Positions 1-5,658 of a stretch of DNA of 7,492 nt are shown here, one piece after another (the first letter of the stretch is position 1; each line of letters opens with the position of its first letter). The notes beneath the pieces are model-generated. The model saw only the letters and a list, made by a program, of their open reading frames with translations. It was not told the origin of the DNA and ran no database searches. The position numbers and the translations under genes were made by a program. Origin of the DNA: Candidatus Dadabacteria bacterium UBA1144 (lineage in GTDB: Bacteria > Desulfobacterota_D > UBA1144); the NCBI GenBank assembly GCA_905181755.1, contig CAJIYY010000067.1, forward strand, positions 1 through 7,492. The letters run 5' to 3'.

Positions 1-290
1 AACTTAATTTTATCTTCAATCGAGGTTAGTTTTGTTTCAAGAGTCGTAAGCTCTTCTTCTGCAAGAGATTTAAACTCTTTATCGCTTAATAGCTCTCTAT
101 TTTCTTCTATAGAGGTTTCAATCTCAACAAGCTGATCATAAAGGGTGACTATCTCAATTAATTGACTTCTTTTTTTTGATAATTGTATGATTTCATCACC
201 TTTTATAGTGTTTGAATTCAGTTTTAGATCAATCTCACCAACTTCTATCTTCGCAGATTCTAGTTCTTTTCTTATTTTTTGCTCAATCAT
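1..290 (-). CDS. prfA: Peptide chain release factor 1 (N-terminal part, runs off left edge)
   Basis: Reading the minus strand from an ATG at 290 gives 96 open codons to the window edge with no stop. The fragment is a charged helical protein that lines up with the N-terminal PCRF region of class I release factors. Residues 36-51 read QLSKKRSQLIEIVTLY, and residues 66-81 read ELLSDKEFKSLAEEEL. These match the family pattern of an LS(K/R) helix, a 'VxxY' turn, a DPE-like acidic stretch and an 'AxEEL' helix. RF-1 is preferred over RF-2 because the segment before the LSKK helix lacks the WN/WD motif usual in RF-2. The decisive PxT/SPF and GGQ motifs lie outside the window. In the cell the protein recognises UAA/UAG in the ribosomal A site and triggers peptide release. 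No clear Shine-Dalgarno precedes the ATG, and no alternative start lies just upstream in frame. It is divergent from the zapB-like gene. Family assignment is fairly sure; RF-1 versus RF-2 is less so. Confidence 0.78.
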   Translation of the reverse strand, partial: MIEQKIRKELESAKIEVGEIDLKLNSNTIKGDEIIQLSKKRSQLIEIVTLYDQLVEIETSIEENRELLSDKEFKSLAEEELTTLETKLTSIEDKIK

Positions 291-330
291 TAGAGAAACA
301 CAGCTTGTAAAGCTCCCACTTTTGGATAAG

Positions 331-336
331 ATTATA
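331..336 (-). promoter_or_regulatory. Possible -10 box (TATAAT) for prfA in the divergent spacer
   Basis: On the minus strand the spacer between the two divergent genes contains an exact TATAAT, about 40 nt upstream of the prfA ATG at 290. This would give a 5' leader of roughly 30-35 nt. No good -35 hexamer is visible 16-18 nt upstream, where the bases lie inside the start of the zapB-like gene. In a sequence this AT-rich a perfect -10 can occur by chance, so this is only a candidate. I see no equally good promoter for the plus-strand operon in the 48-bp spacer. Its promoter may lie inside the start of prfA. Confidence 0.3.
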
Positions 337-338
337 TC

Positions 339-548
339 ATGGATATCTTAGATATCCTTGATAAAAAAGTTAAGGATACCGTAGAAGCAAAAGTAAGACT
401 AGAGGAAAAGTTAGTTAATTTAAATAAAAGTTTAGAAAGATTAGGTAATGAAAATAGAAAGTTAAGAGCGGAAAGCAATATCTATTACAAGGAAGTAAAA
501 GCCGCACTTGATGAGTTGGAAGAGATTATAAGAGATTTTGGAATTTAG
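339..548 (+). CDS. ZapB-like small coiled-coil protein (TIGR02449-like)
   Basis: This is a 69-residue, highly charged, almost wholly helical protein with no Cys or Trp. Leucine/isoleucine heptads run through residues 1-65, for example 'LEEKLVNLNKSLERL' followed by 'NENRKLRAES'. The N-R-K-L-R-A-E pattern is typical of the short ZapB/TIGR02449 family, whose members are about 65-80 aa and are often encoded just before zapA. By family knowledge such proteins form antiparallel coiled coils and act as cytoplasmic accessory factors of the division ring. The position directly before zapA supports that role here. The ATG at 339 is the only good start, though its ribosome-binding site is weak (GGA at 324-326). 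The stop (TAG) shares one base with the GTG start of zapA, so the two are probably translationally coupled. Coiled coils resemble each other easily, so the name rests largely on size and context. Confidence 0.7.
   Translation: MDILDILDKKVKDTVEAKVRLEEKLVNLNKSLERLGNENRKLRAESNIYYKEVKAALDELEEIIRDFGI
341..357. repeat. Perfect inverted repeat over the start of the zapB-like gene
   Basis: The sequence GGATATC-TTA-GATATCC is a perfect 7-bp inverted repeat with a 3-nt loop, beginning on the G of the ATG codon. It encodes the repeated DIL residues of the protein (M-DIL-DIL-D). In RNA it could fold into a short hairpin over the initiation region, and in DNA it could be an operator for a dimeric repressor. 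It may equally be a by-product of the DIL-DIL codons, because GATATC is itself palindromic. Confidence 0.35.
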
Positions 549-799
549 TGAAAAAGATACATTTAGCTTTTCAGGAAGAAAAATTAACAATTGATACTGA
601 ATGTAGCAGTGAAATAATTAATAAGATTGAAGAATATATTAATATTAATTATTTAAAACATGACTTAACTAATTCTAAAGTAGCAAGTCTAACAGTTTCC
701 AACGTTCTTCTGGTTAATGCCGTATACGAGATTCTTTCCTTGCAAAAAGAGAAGGAAGAGTATGGTGAAAAAATTAACAGAATCGTCTCAAGTTTTTAA
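548..799 (+). CDS. zapA: Cell division protein ZapA
   Basis: This 83-aa protein resembles ZapA, the widely conserved protein that binds and bundles FtsZ filaments at midcell. The N-terminal part (about residues 1-25) forms the short strand-rich head, 'KKIHLAFQEEKLTID'. Residues 23-43 form a first helix. Residues 44-72 contain the family's signature second helix, 'SLTVSNVLLVNAVYEILSL', matching the usual 'xLAxLAALNIADEL' pattern, and then run into a KEKEE coiled-coil tail. It is shorter than the E. coli protein (109 aa) but close to Bacillus ZapA (about 85 aa), so the C-terminal coiled coil is short. The start is GTG, embedded in the TAG stop of the preceding ZapB-like gene (TAGTG). With no strong Shine-Dalgarno sequence, translation probably depends on coupling. 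Its 3' end overlaps the cyclo-ligase gene by 38 nt. Confidence 0.82.
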   Translation: MKKIHLAFQEEKLTIDTECSSEIINKIEEYININYLKHDLTNSKVASLTVSNVLLVNAVYEILSLQKEKEEYGEKINRIVSSF

Positions 800-1352
800 G
801 AAGCCCGAGCTTAGGAGCCTGCTGCTTAAAAAAAGACTGAATATGGACCACGATGTTGTCTTGTCTAGCTCTATTGATATTGGCAACCTGTTTATTGATA
901 GTATTCATCAACTTGAATCTTTTTCTTCAATAGCGCTTTATTATCCAACAAATTGTGAAGTAGAAACGAAGTTCATCCACAACACATTAATCAAGCTGAA
1001 CAAGAAAGTTCTCTATCCTAAATTATTAGGAAATAGGATTAGATTTATTCAGGCACATAGTCTCGATAATTTTTCTGTAGGTAAGTTCAACATTATGGAA
1101 CCTGTTGGTTTAGATTTTGTTGACTTAGAAGATATTGATTTTTTTGTTGTTCCAAGTTTAGCAGTTGGCAAGACAGGCAGACGTCTAGGCTATGGTGGTG
1201 GATTTTACGATAAAGAGCTTGAAGATATAGGGAAAGAAAGGATTCTTTCTTTTATTTATGATTTCCAGTTTATAGAAACTTATAGTGGCGAAAATCATGA
1301 TATAAAATTTTCTAAAGTTTTTACAGAAAAAAGGTTTATGCAGATTAACTAG
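762..1352 (+). CDS. ygfA: 5-formyltetrahydrofolate cyclo-ligase
   Basis: The 196-aa product is a 5-FCL (MTHFS) family enzyme. It converts 5-formyl-THF plus ATP to 5,10-methenyl-THF, returning an inhibitory folate side product to the one-carbon pool in the cytoplasm. Residues 13-25 (KKPELRSLLLKKR) match the basic N-terminal helix of the family. 'VVPSLAVGKTGRRLGYGGGFYD' spans about residues 129-150 and contains the signature R-L-G-Y-G-G-G-(F/Y)-Y-D loop for ATP and folate phosphate binding. The length is normal (usually 180-200 aa). I place the start at ATG 762, or at the adjacent GTG 765, because GAAGGAAGAG lies just upstream and the family homology begins at about residue 12. An in-frame ATG at 717 would only add residues inside zapA. 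The order zapA then 5-FCL is conserved in many proteobacteria. The gene ends at a TAG that overlaps the Shine-Dalgarno sequence of rny. Confidence 0.9.
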   Translation: MVKKLTESSQVFKKPELRSLLLKKRLNMDHDVVLSSSIDIGNLFIDSIHQLESFSSIALYYPTNCEVETKFIHNTLIKLNKKVLYPKLLGNRIRFIQAHSLDNFSVGKFNIMEPVGLDFVDLEDIDFFVVPSLAVGKTGRRLGYGGGFYDKELEDIGKERILSFIYDFQFIETYSGENHDIKFSKVFTEKRFMQIN

Positions 1353-1359
1353 GAGGTGA
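1351..1359 (+). promoter_or_regulatory. Strong Shine-Dalgarno site that sets the rny start
   Basis: AGGAGGTGA is a near-perfect match to the anti-Shine-Dalgarno of 16S rRNA. AGGAGG ends 8 nt before the ATG at 1365. An upstream in-frame GTG at 1356 lies inside this element and is therefore not a believable start. The first bases of the site belong to the TAG stop of the cyclo-ligase gene, so terminating ribosomes could pass directly to rny. It is the strongest ribosome-binding site seen in the window. Confidence 0.85.
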
Positions 1360-1364
1360 AAGGT

Positions 1365-2921
1365 ATGAATTTAATTTTAATACTAAGTTGTTTAGGGTCT
1401 TTATTGGGTGGTTTTTTAATTTTTTGGTTAGCATCTAGAAGTAATCTAATCAAAGATGTTTCTAAGTTGAAAGAAGAATCTGAAAATATAATATCAATAG
1501 CTAAGAATAGAGCTTTTAAGCTCGGCAAGGAAAATGAGAAAAAAGCTAAACAGTTTAAAGATAATCAAATGAAGAAAGTTAAAGAGGAGGTTTCCTCAAT
1601 TAAGAAAGAAGCTGCAGGTAAGGTTAAAGAAGCAGAAGAAAAAGAAGTCGCTCTTAAGGAGATGCACTTAGAGATAACAAAGTCTGAGGCCAGATTAGAG
1701 GTAAAAGAGAAGAACTGTAGTGAGCTAGAAAAGAAATATCTATCTAAAGAAAATGAGCTTGAATTAATTCTTGAAGACGCTAAAACGAAAATTGAGTCAA
1801 TATCAGGCCTAACGAGAGAAGAGGCAAGGGATGAGCTTGTAGCTTCAGTTGAAGACGAGGCTAAGATAATTTCAGCCAGGAAAATTAAGGAGATTGATAA
1901 TAATCTTCATCAAGATGCTGAAAGAAAAGCTAAAAATATTATTGCAATGGCTATTCAAAAATATGCTGCTTCGTATACTTCCGAAAAGACTTCCACAGTC
2001 GTGACTCTGCCGAGTGATGATATGAAGGGCAGGATAATTGGGAGAGAGGGTCGTAACATTAGAACAATTGAACTAAGAACAGGTGTTGATATTATCATAG
2101 ATGACACACCGGGGATAGTTACTGTTTCTTCTCACAACCCATTAAGACGTGAAATTGCTGGTAGAGCCATTAAGATGCTCTTGGACGATGGTAGAGTCCA
2201 TCCAGGAAGAATTGAAGAGATTGTGGACGAAATAGAATCAAAGCTAAGTGAAGAGCTTCAAAAACTTGGTCAAGATGCAATTCTTGAACTTGGATTAAGC
2301 AATATGCATCCTGATTTAGTTAAACTGGTTGGAAGAATGAAATATAGAACATCTTATTCTCAAAACATATTAGATCATTCACTCGAGGTTGCTCAGCTGT
2401 GTGGCGTCCTTGCTGGAGAGCTTGGTCTTGATCCTAAGATGGCAAAGAGAGCAGGTCTTCTTCATGACATAGGTAAGGCTGTAGATCACGATATGGAAGG
2501 TAGCCATGATCAGATAGGGGCTGATCTGGTGAAGAAGTTTAATGAGCCAAAAGAAGTTATTGAGGCTGTTGAGCTTTCTCATTCTGATAACCCATCAAGT
2601 TTATATTGTCTTCTTGTTCAAGCGGCAGATGCGATATCTGCAGCGAGACCCGGAGCTAGGAAAGAGTCATATGAGTCTTATGTTAAGAGAGTTACAGAGC
2701 TAGAAGATATAGCTTCATCTTTTAATGGTGTAGACAAATGCTTTGCTATTCAGGCTGGAAGAGAGGTGAGAGTTATGGTTCATAGTGATAAAATAAATGA
2801 TGATGAGGCTACCGTCTTGTCTCATGAAATCGCTAAGAAGATAGAAGATGAGGTCTCATATCCAGGTAATGTGAAAATTACAGTAGTAAGGGAAGTGAGA
2901 ACTTCGGCAATTGCTAATTAA
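1365..2921 (+). CDS. rny: Ribonuclease Y
   Basis: The gene encodes a complete 518-aa RNase Y, the membrane-anchored endoribonuclease that starts mRNA decay; length and domain order are standard. Residues 1-23 (LILILSCLGSLLGGFLIFWL) form the single N-terminal membrane anchor. Residues about 25-185 are a long Lys/Glu-rich coiled coil for oligomerisation. A KH RNA-binding domain follows, with its GxxG-type loop in GRIIGREGRN (222-231). The HD domain has His338 ('DHSLEVA') and the catalytic pair His367-Asp368 in 'LLHDIGKAVD', which align with His368/Asp369 of the B. subtilis enzyme. A conserved C-terminal domain ends in 'GNVKITVVRE'. No key residue is missing. The ATG at 1365 is chosen because AGGAGGTGA lies 8 nt upstream. 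It is the last gene of the zapB-like/zapA/5-FCL operon. Its final TAA overlaps the ppdK stop on the other strand. No ymdB-like phosphodiesterase gene follows, unlike the arrangement in some bacteria. Confidence 0.96.
   Translation: MNLILILSCLGSLLGGFLIFWLASRSNLIKDVSKLKEESENIISIAKNRAFKLGKENEKKAKQFKDNQMKKVKEEVSSIKKEAAGKVKEAEEKEVALKEMHLEITKSEARLEVKEKNCSELEKKYLSKENELELILEDAKTKIESISGLTREEARDELVASVEDEAKIISARKIKEIDNNLHQDAERKAKNIIAMAIQKYAASYTSEKTSTVVTLPSDDMKGRIIGREGRNIRTIELRTGVDIIIDDTPGIVTVSSHNPLRREIAGRAIKMLLDDGRVHPGRIEEIVDEIESKLSEELQKLGQDAILELGLSNMHPDLVKLVGRMKYRTSYSQNILDHSLEVAQLCGVLAGELGLDPKMAKRAGLLHDIGKAVDHDMEGSHDQIGADLVKKFNEPKEVIEAVELSHSDNPSSLYCLLVQAADAISAARPGARKESYESYVKRVTELEDIASSFNGVDKCFAIQAGREVRVMVHSDKINDDEATVLSHEIAKKIEDEVSYPGNVKITVVREVRTSAIAN
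2918..2921. other. Shared palindromic stop: rny and ppdK end inside one TTAA
   Basis: The plus-strand TAA of rny (2919-2921) and the minus-strand TAA of ppdK (2920 to 2918) lie within the self-complementary tetramer TTAA, so the convergent genes overlap by 4 bp. Around this point I see no stem followed by a T-run on either strand. The nearby GCAATTGC palindrome at 2907-2914 has no loop and no adjacent U-tract. Transcripts from each operon must therefore end inside the opposite gene, or end by a factor-dependent route. Confidence 0.9.
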
Positions 2922-5644
2922 CTTTCTTTTATAGCAATTCTTGCAGCTGCTAACCTTGCAATAGGAACTCTGAAAGGGGAGCAGCTGACATAATCTAATC
3001 CTATTTTATGGCAGAAATCTATCGAGCTTGGATCTCCTCCGTGTTCTCCACAAATTCCAACTTTAAGATCTTTTCTTGTAGACTTACCTTTTTCTAACCC
3101 CATTTTCATAAGTTCTCCCACACCATCTATATCTATCGAAGTGAAAGGGTCTTTTTCTAAAATTTCTACACTTTTCCCATCTATTTCAACTTTAGTTTCA
3201 AGGTAATGATTGATAAATTTTCCTGCATCGTCTCTAGAGTAAGCGAATACAGTCTGTGTCAAATCATTTGTTCCAAAGGAAAAGAACTCTGCTTCTTTAG
3301 CAATTTGATCAGCAACTGTGGCAGCTCTGGGAACCTCTATCATGGTTCCAACCATATATTTGATTTTCCTTTTACCCAAGACCTCTTTTGCTACACTGTT
3401 GATTATATCCTTCTGAATTTTGAACTCCGTAACCATTCCAACTAGTGGAACCATTATCTCTGGGACAACTTTAATTTTTTTCTTAGATACTTCTATGGCA
3501 GCTTCAAATATCGCTTTTGCCTGCATTCTAGTAATTTCTGGCATTGTTATACCTAGCCTACAACCTCTAAGACCTAGCATAGGATTGAACTCATGCAGTT
3601 CTTCGACTCTTTCAAGCAAAGCTCTTTTTTCATCAAGCTTCTTTTTGTCATTGTCTAAAAGTTCCAATTCTCTCACTTCTACCATCAAGTCTTCTCTTCT
3701 AGGTAAGAATTCATGAAGCGGAGGGTCAAGAAGTCTAATAGTGCAAGGGAACCCTTTCATTGTAGTAAATAAGCCAATAAAATCTTGTTTTTGCATTGCT
3801 TGAAGTTTATTTAGATGTTTAACTCTATCTTGAGTAGATGTTGAAAGAATCATGTCTTGCATAATTTTTATTCTATCTTCTGCGAAGAACATATGCTCTG
3901 TCCTACAAAGACCAATTCCTTCAGCTCCAAATTTTATTGCTATTTCTGCGTCACTTGGAACATCAGCGTTAGTTCTAATTTTTAGCCTCCTAAAGGAGTC
4001 CGCCCACTTTAAAATAGTTGAAAAAATAGTATATCTTTCCGAGGCAACTTCTATCATATTCCCCTGCATAACCTGGATAACTTCTGAAGCGACAACTGGT
4101 ATATCTCCCTTGTAAACTTTTCCTTCAAATCCGTCTATCGATATATAGTCTCCTTCGTGAATAACTTCTTCTTTAACTGAGAATGTTCGAGTATCTAAAT
4201 TAACTTTGATTTCTTCTGCACCTACAACGCATACTTTTCCCATCTGCCTTCCTACAACTGCTGCGTGACTAGTCCTACCACCTCTTGCAGTAAGTAAACC
4301 GCTAGCTGCAGACATTCCATGAATATCATCAGGACTAGTTTCCTTGGTTACAAGAACTACTCTTTGTCCCTGTTTGCTTAATTCAACTGCTGTTTGAGCG
4401 TCCAGAGCGACAAGTCCGGAAGCTGCACCTGGAGAAGCAGCCAATCCTTTAGTTAAGACTGTAAATTTCTTTTTATCATCTGGGTCAAAAATTGGAAAAA
4501 GGAACTGCTCTAAATGCTCAGGCTCAACTCTATTGACGGCATCTTTCTTACTTATTAGGCTTTCTTTTACCATATCGCAAGCGATTTTTGCAGCTGCTAT
4601 TCCTGATCTTTTACCCGAACGTGTTTGGAGCAAGTATAAAATCTCATTTTCAATCGTGAACTCAAAGTCTTGCATATCTTTAAAATGTCTTTCAAGAATC
4701 TTGGCAGTATTAACTATTTGATGATGAACGTTGCCCATTTCTCTTTTCATTGCTTTGATGTGCTTTGGTGTTCTTACTCCCGCAACGACATCTTCACCTT
4801 GTGCATTTAGAAGATATTCAGCAAATAGTTCTTTTTCTCCTGAGAGCGGGTCTCGTGTAAATCCTACACCTGTTCCACAATCATTTCCCATGTTCCCAAA
4901 AACCATAGATTGAACAGTAACTCCGGTTCCAATATCACCTGGAATGTCATATTTCTTTCTGTAAAAAATTGCTCTTTTATTGTTCCATGATAAAAAAACA
5001 GCATTAATTGCTTTCTTTAGTTGATCAAGTGGTTCTTGAGGAAAGATTTTACCTGTTCTTGATTTTACTAGTTTTTTGTAATCCTGAACTAGTGATTTTA
5101 AAGCTACTTCGTTTAATTCAACATCATGTTTTACTTTCTTCTTCTTCTTAAGTGCTTCAAGTTTTTCCTCAAATAAGTCTTTATTTACATCTAAAACTAC
5201 ATCAGAAAACATTTGAATAAATCTTCTATAAGCATCCCAAGCAAACCTTGGGTTTTTTGTTTTTTTAGCCAGCCCTTCAACGGTTTTATCATTTAGACCT
5301 AGATTCAATATAGTATCCATCATCCCAGGCATTGAAAACATCGCGCCAGATCTTACAGATACTAATAGCGGATTTTTAATATCCCCAAAACCCTTTTTAG
5401 TCATTTTTTCTAGCTTTGCTAAATTTAATCTAATCTCTTTAGTAACAGTTCCGGGAGTTTGTTTTTTATTTTTATAGAACATGTCGCAGACATTGGTCGA
5501 TATAGTGAATCCAGGTGGTACATTAATTCCAATCTCTGTCATTTCAGCAAGGCCAGCACCTTTGCCTCCGAGCACCTCTTTCATCGTGCCATTACCGTCT
5601 GACTTTTTGTTCCCGAAGTAAAAAACATTCTTTTTAGTCTTCAT
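2918..5644 (-). CDS. ppdK: Pyruvate,phosphate dikinase
   Basis: The 908-aa product is a full-length PPDK, which reversibly converts ATP + Pi + pyruvate to AMP + PPi + PEP in the cytoplasm (gluconeogenesis or PPi-linked glycolysis). The N-terminal ATP-grasp half begins with 'GGKGAGLAEMTEIGINVPPGFT' and includes 'SMPGMMDTILNLGLND'. The phosphohistidine swivel domain has catalytic His460 in 'GGRTSHAAV'. The C-terminal TIM barrel carries Arg581 (CRTEHMFF), Arg637 (RLLDPPLHEF), Glu770 (MIEVPRA), Asn793 (GTNDLTQ) and Cys865 (GICGEHGGDP). These correspond to His455, Arg561, Arg617, Glu745, Asn768 and Cys831 of the Clostridium symbiosum enzyme, so it should be active. The Thr two residues before His460 is the position phosphorylated by the PPDK regulatory protein in plants and some bacteria; no gene for that regulator is in the window. 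The protein is about 30 aa longer than the 874-aa clostridial form because of small insertions. AAGGGG 8 nt before the ATG supports the start. It follows glyS by 13 nt. Confidence 0.97.
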   Translation of the reverse strand: MKTKKNVFYFGNKKSDGNGTMKEVLGGKGAGLAEMTEIGINVPPGFTISTNVCDMFYKNKKQTPGTVTKEIRLNLAKLEKMTKKGFGDIKNPLLVSVRSGAMFSMPGMMDTILNLGLNDKTVEGLAKKTKNPRFAWDAYRRFIQMFSDVVLDVNKDLFEEKLEALKKKKKVKHDVELNEVALKSLVQDYKKLVKSRTGKIFPQEPLDQLKKAINAVFLSWNNKRAIFYRKKYDIPGDIGTGVTVQSMVFGNMGNDCGTGVGFTRDPLSGEKELFAEYLLNAQGEDVVAGVRTPKHIKAMKREMGNVHHQIVNTAKILERHFKDMQDFEFTIENEILYLLQTRSGKRSGIAAAKIACDMVKESLISKKDAVNRVEPEHLEQFLFPIFDPDDKKKFTVLTKGLAASPGAASGLVALDAQTAVELSKQGQRVVLVTKETSPDDIHGMSAASGLLTARGGRTSHAAVVGRQMGKVCVVGAEEIKVNLDTRTFSVKEEVIHEGDYISIDGFEGKVYKGDIPVVASEVIQVMQGNMIEVASERYTIFSTILKWADSFRRLKIRTNADVPSDAEIAIKFGAEGIGLCRTEHMFFAEDRIKIMQDMILSTSTQDRVKHLNKLQAMQKQDFIGLFTTMKGFPCTIRLLDPPLHEFLPRREDLMVEVRELELLDNDKKKLDEKRALLERVEELHEFNPMLGLRGCRLGITMPEITRMQAKAIFEAAIEVSKKKIKVVPEIMVPLVGMVTEFKIQKDIINSVAKEVLGKRKIKYMVGTMIEVPRAATVADQIAKEAEFFSFGTNDLTQTVFAYSRDDAGKFINHYLETKVEIDGKSVEILEKDPFTSIDIDGVGELMKMGLEKGKSTRKDLKVGICGEHGGDPSSIDFCHKIGLDYVSCSPFRVPIARLAAARIAIKES

Positions 5645-5652
5645 ATTAAGGA

Positions 5653-5658
5653 CCCCTT
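5653..5658 (-). promoter_or_regulatory. Ribosome-binding site of ppdK, overlapping the glyS stop
   Basis: On the minus strand AAGGGG lies 8 nt before the ppdK ATG at 5644. Its first base is the last base of the glyS TAA stop (5660 to 5658). The placement supports co-transcription and coupled translation of glyS and ppdK, and there is no room for a separate promoter between them. Confidence 0.7.

Noticed and set aside
305..336. Plus-strand promoter in the divergent spacer (TTGTAA with GATTAT)
   Set aside because: The spacing is 19-20 nt, the -10 is poor and the transcription start would fall on the start codon, so it is not supportable.
717..761. Upstream ATG extension of the cyclo-ligase gene
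   Set aside because: It would put 15 extra residues wholly inside zapA. The start at 762 has a GAAGGAAGAG ribosome-binding site and fits the family's N-terminus.
1356..1364. GTG start for rny
   Set aside because: The GTG is part of the AGGAGGTGA Shine-Dalgarno element that correctly spaces the ATG at 1365.
2379..2582. 67-codon minus-strand ORF within rny
   Set aside because: It lies opposite the HD domain of a fully conserved RNase Y, resembles no family I know and has no ribosome-binding site.
2907..2914. GCAATTGC palindrome as a terminator between rny and ppdK
   Set aside because: It has no loop, only an 8-bp self-complementary core and no adjacent T-run on either strand.
3206..4913. Several plus-strand ORFs of 60-98 codons opposite ppdK
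   Set aside because: They are antisense shadows of a well-conserved coding region, with low-complexity Ser/Ile/Leu-rich translations and no domain or start signal.
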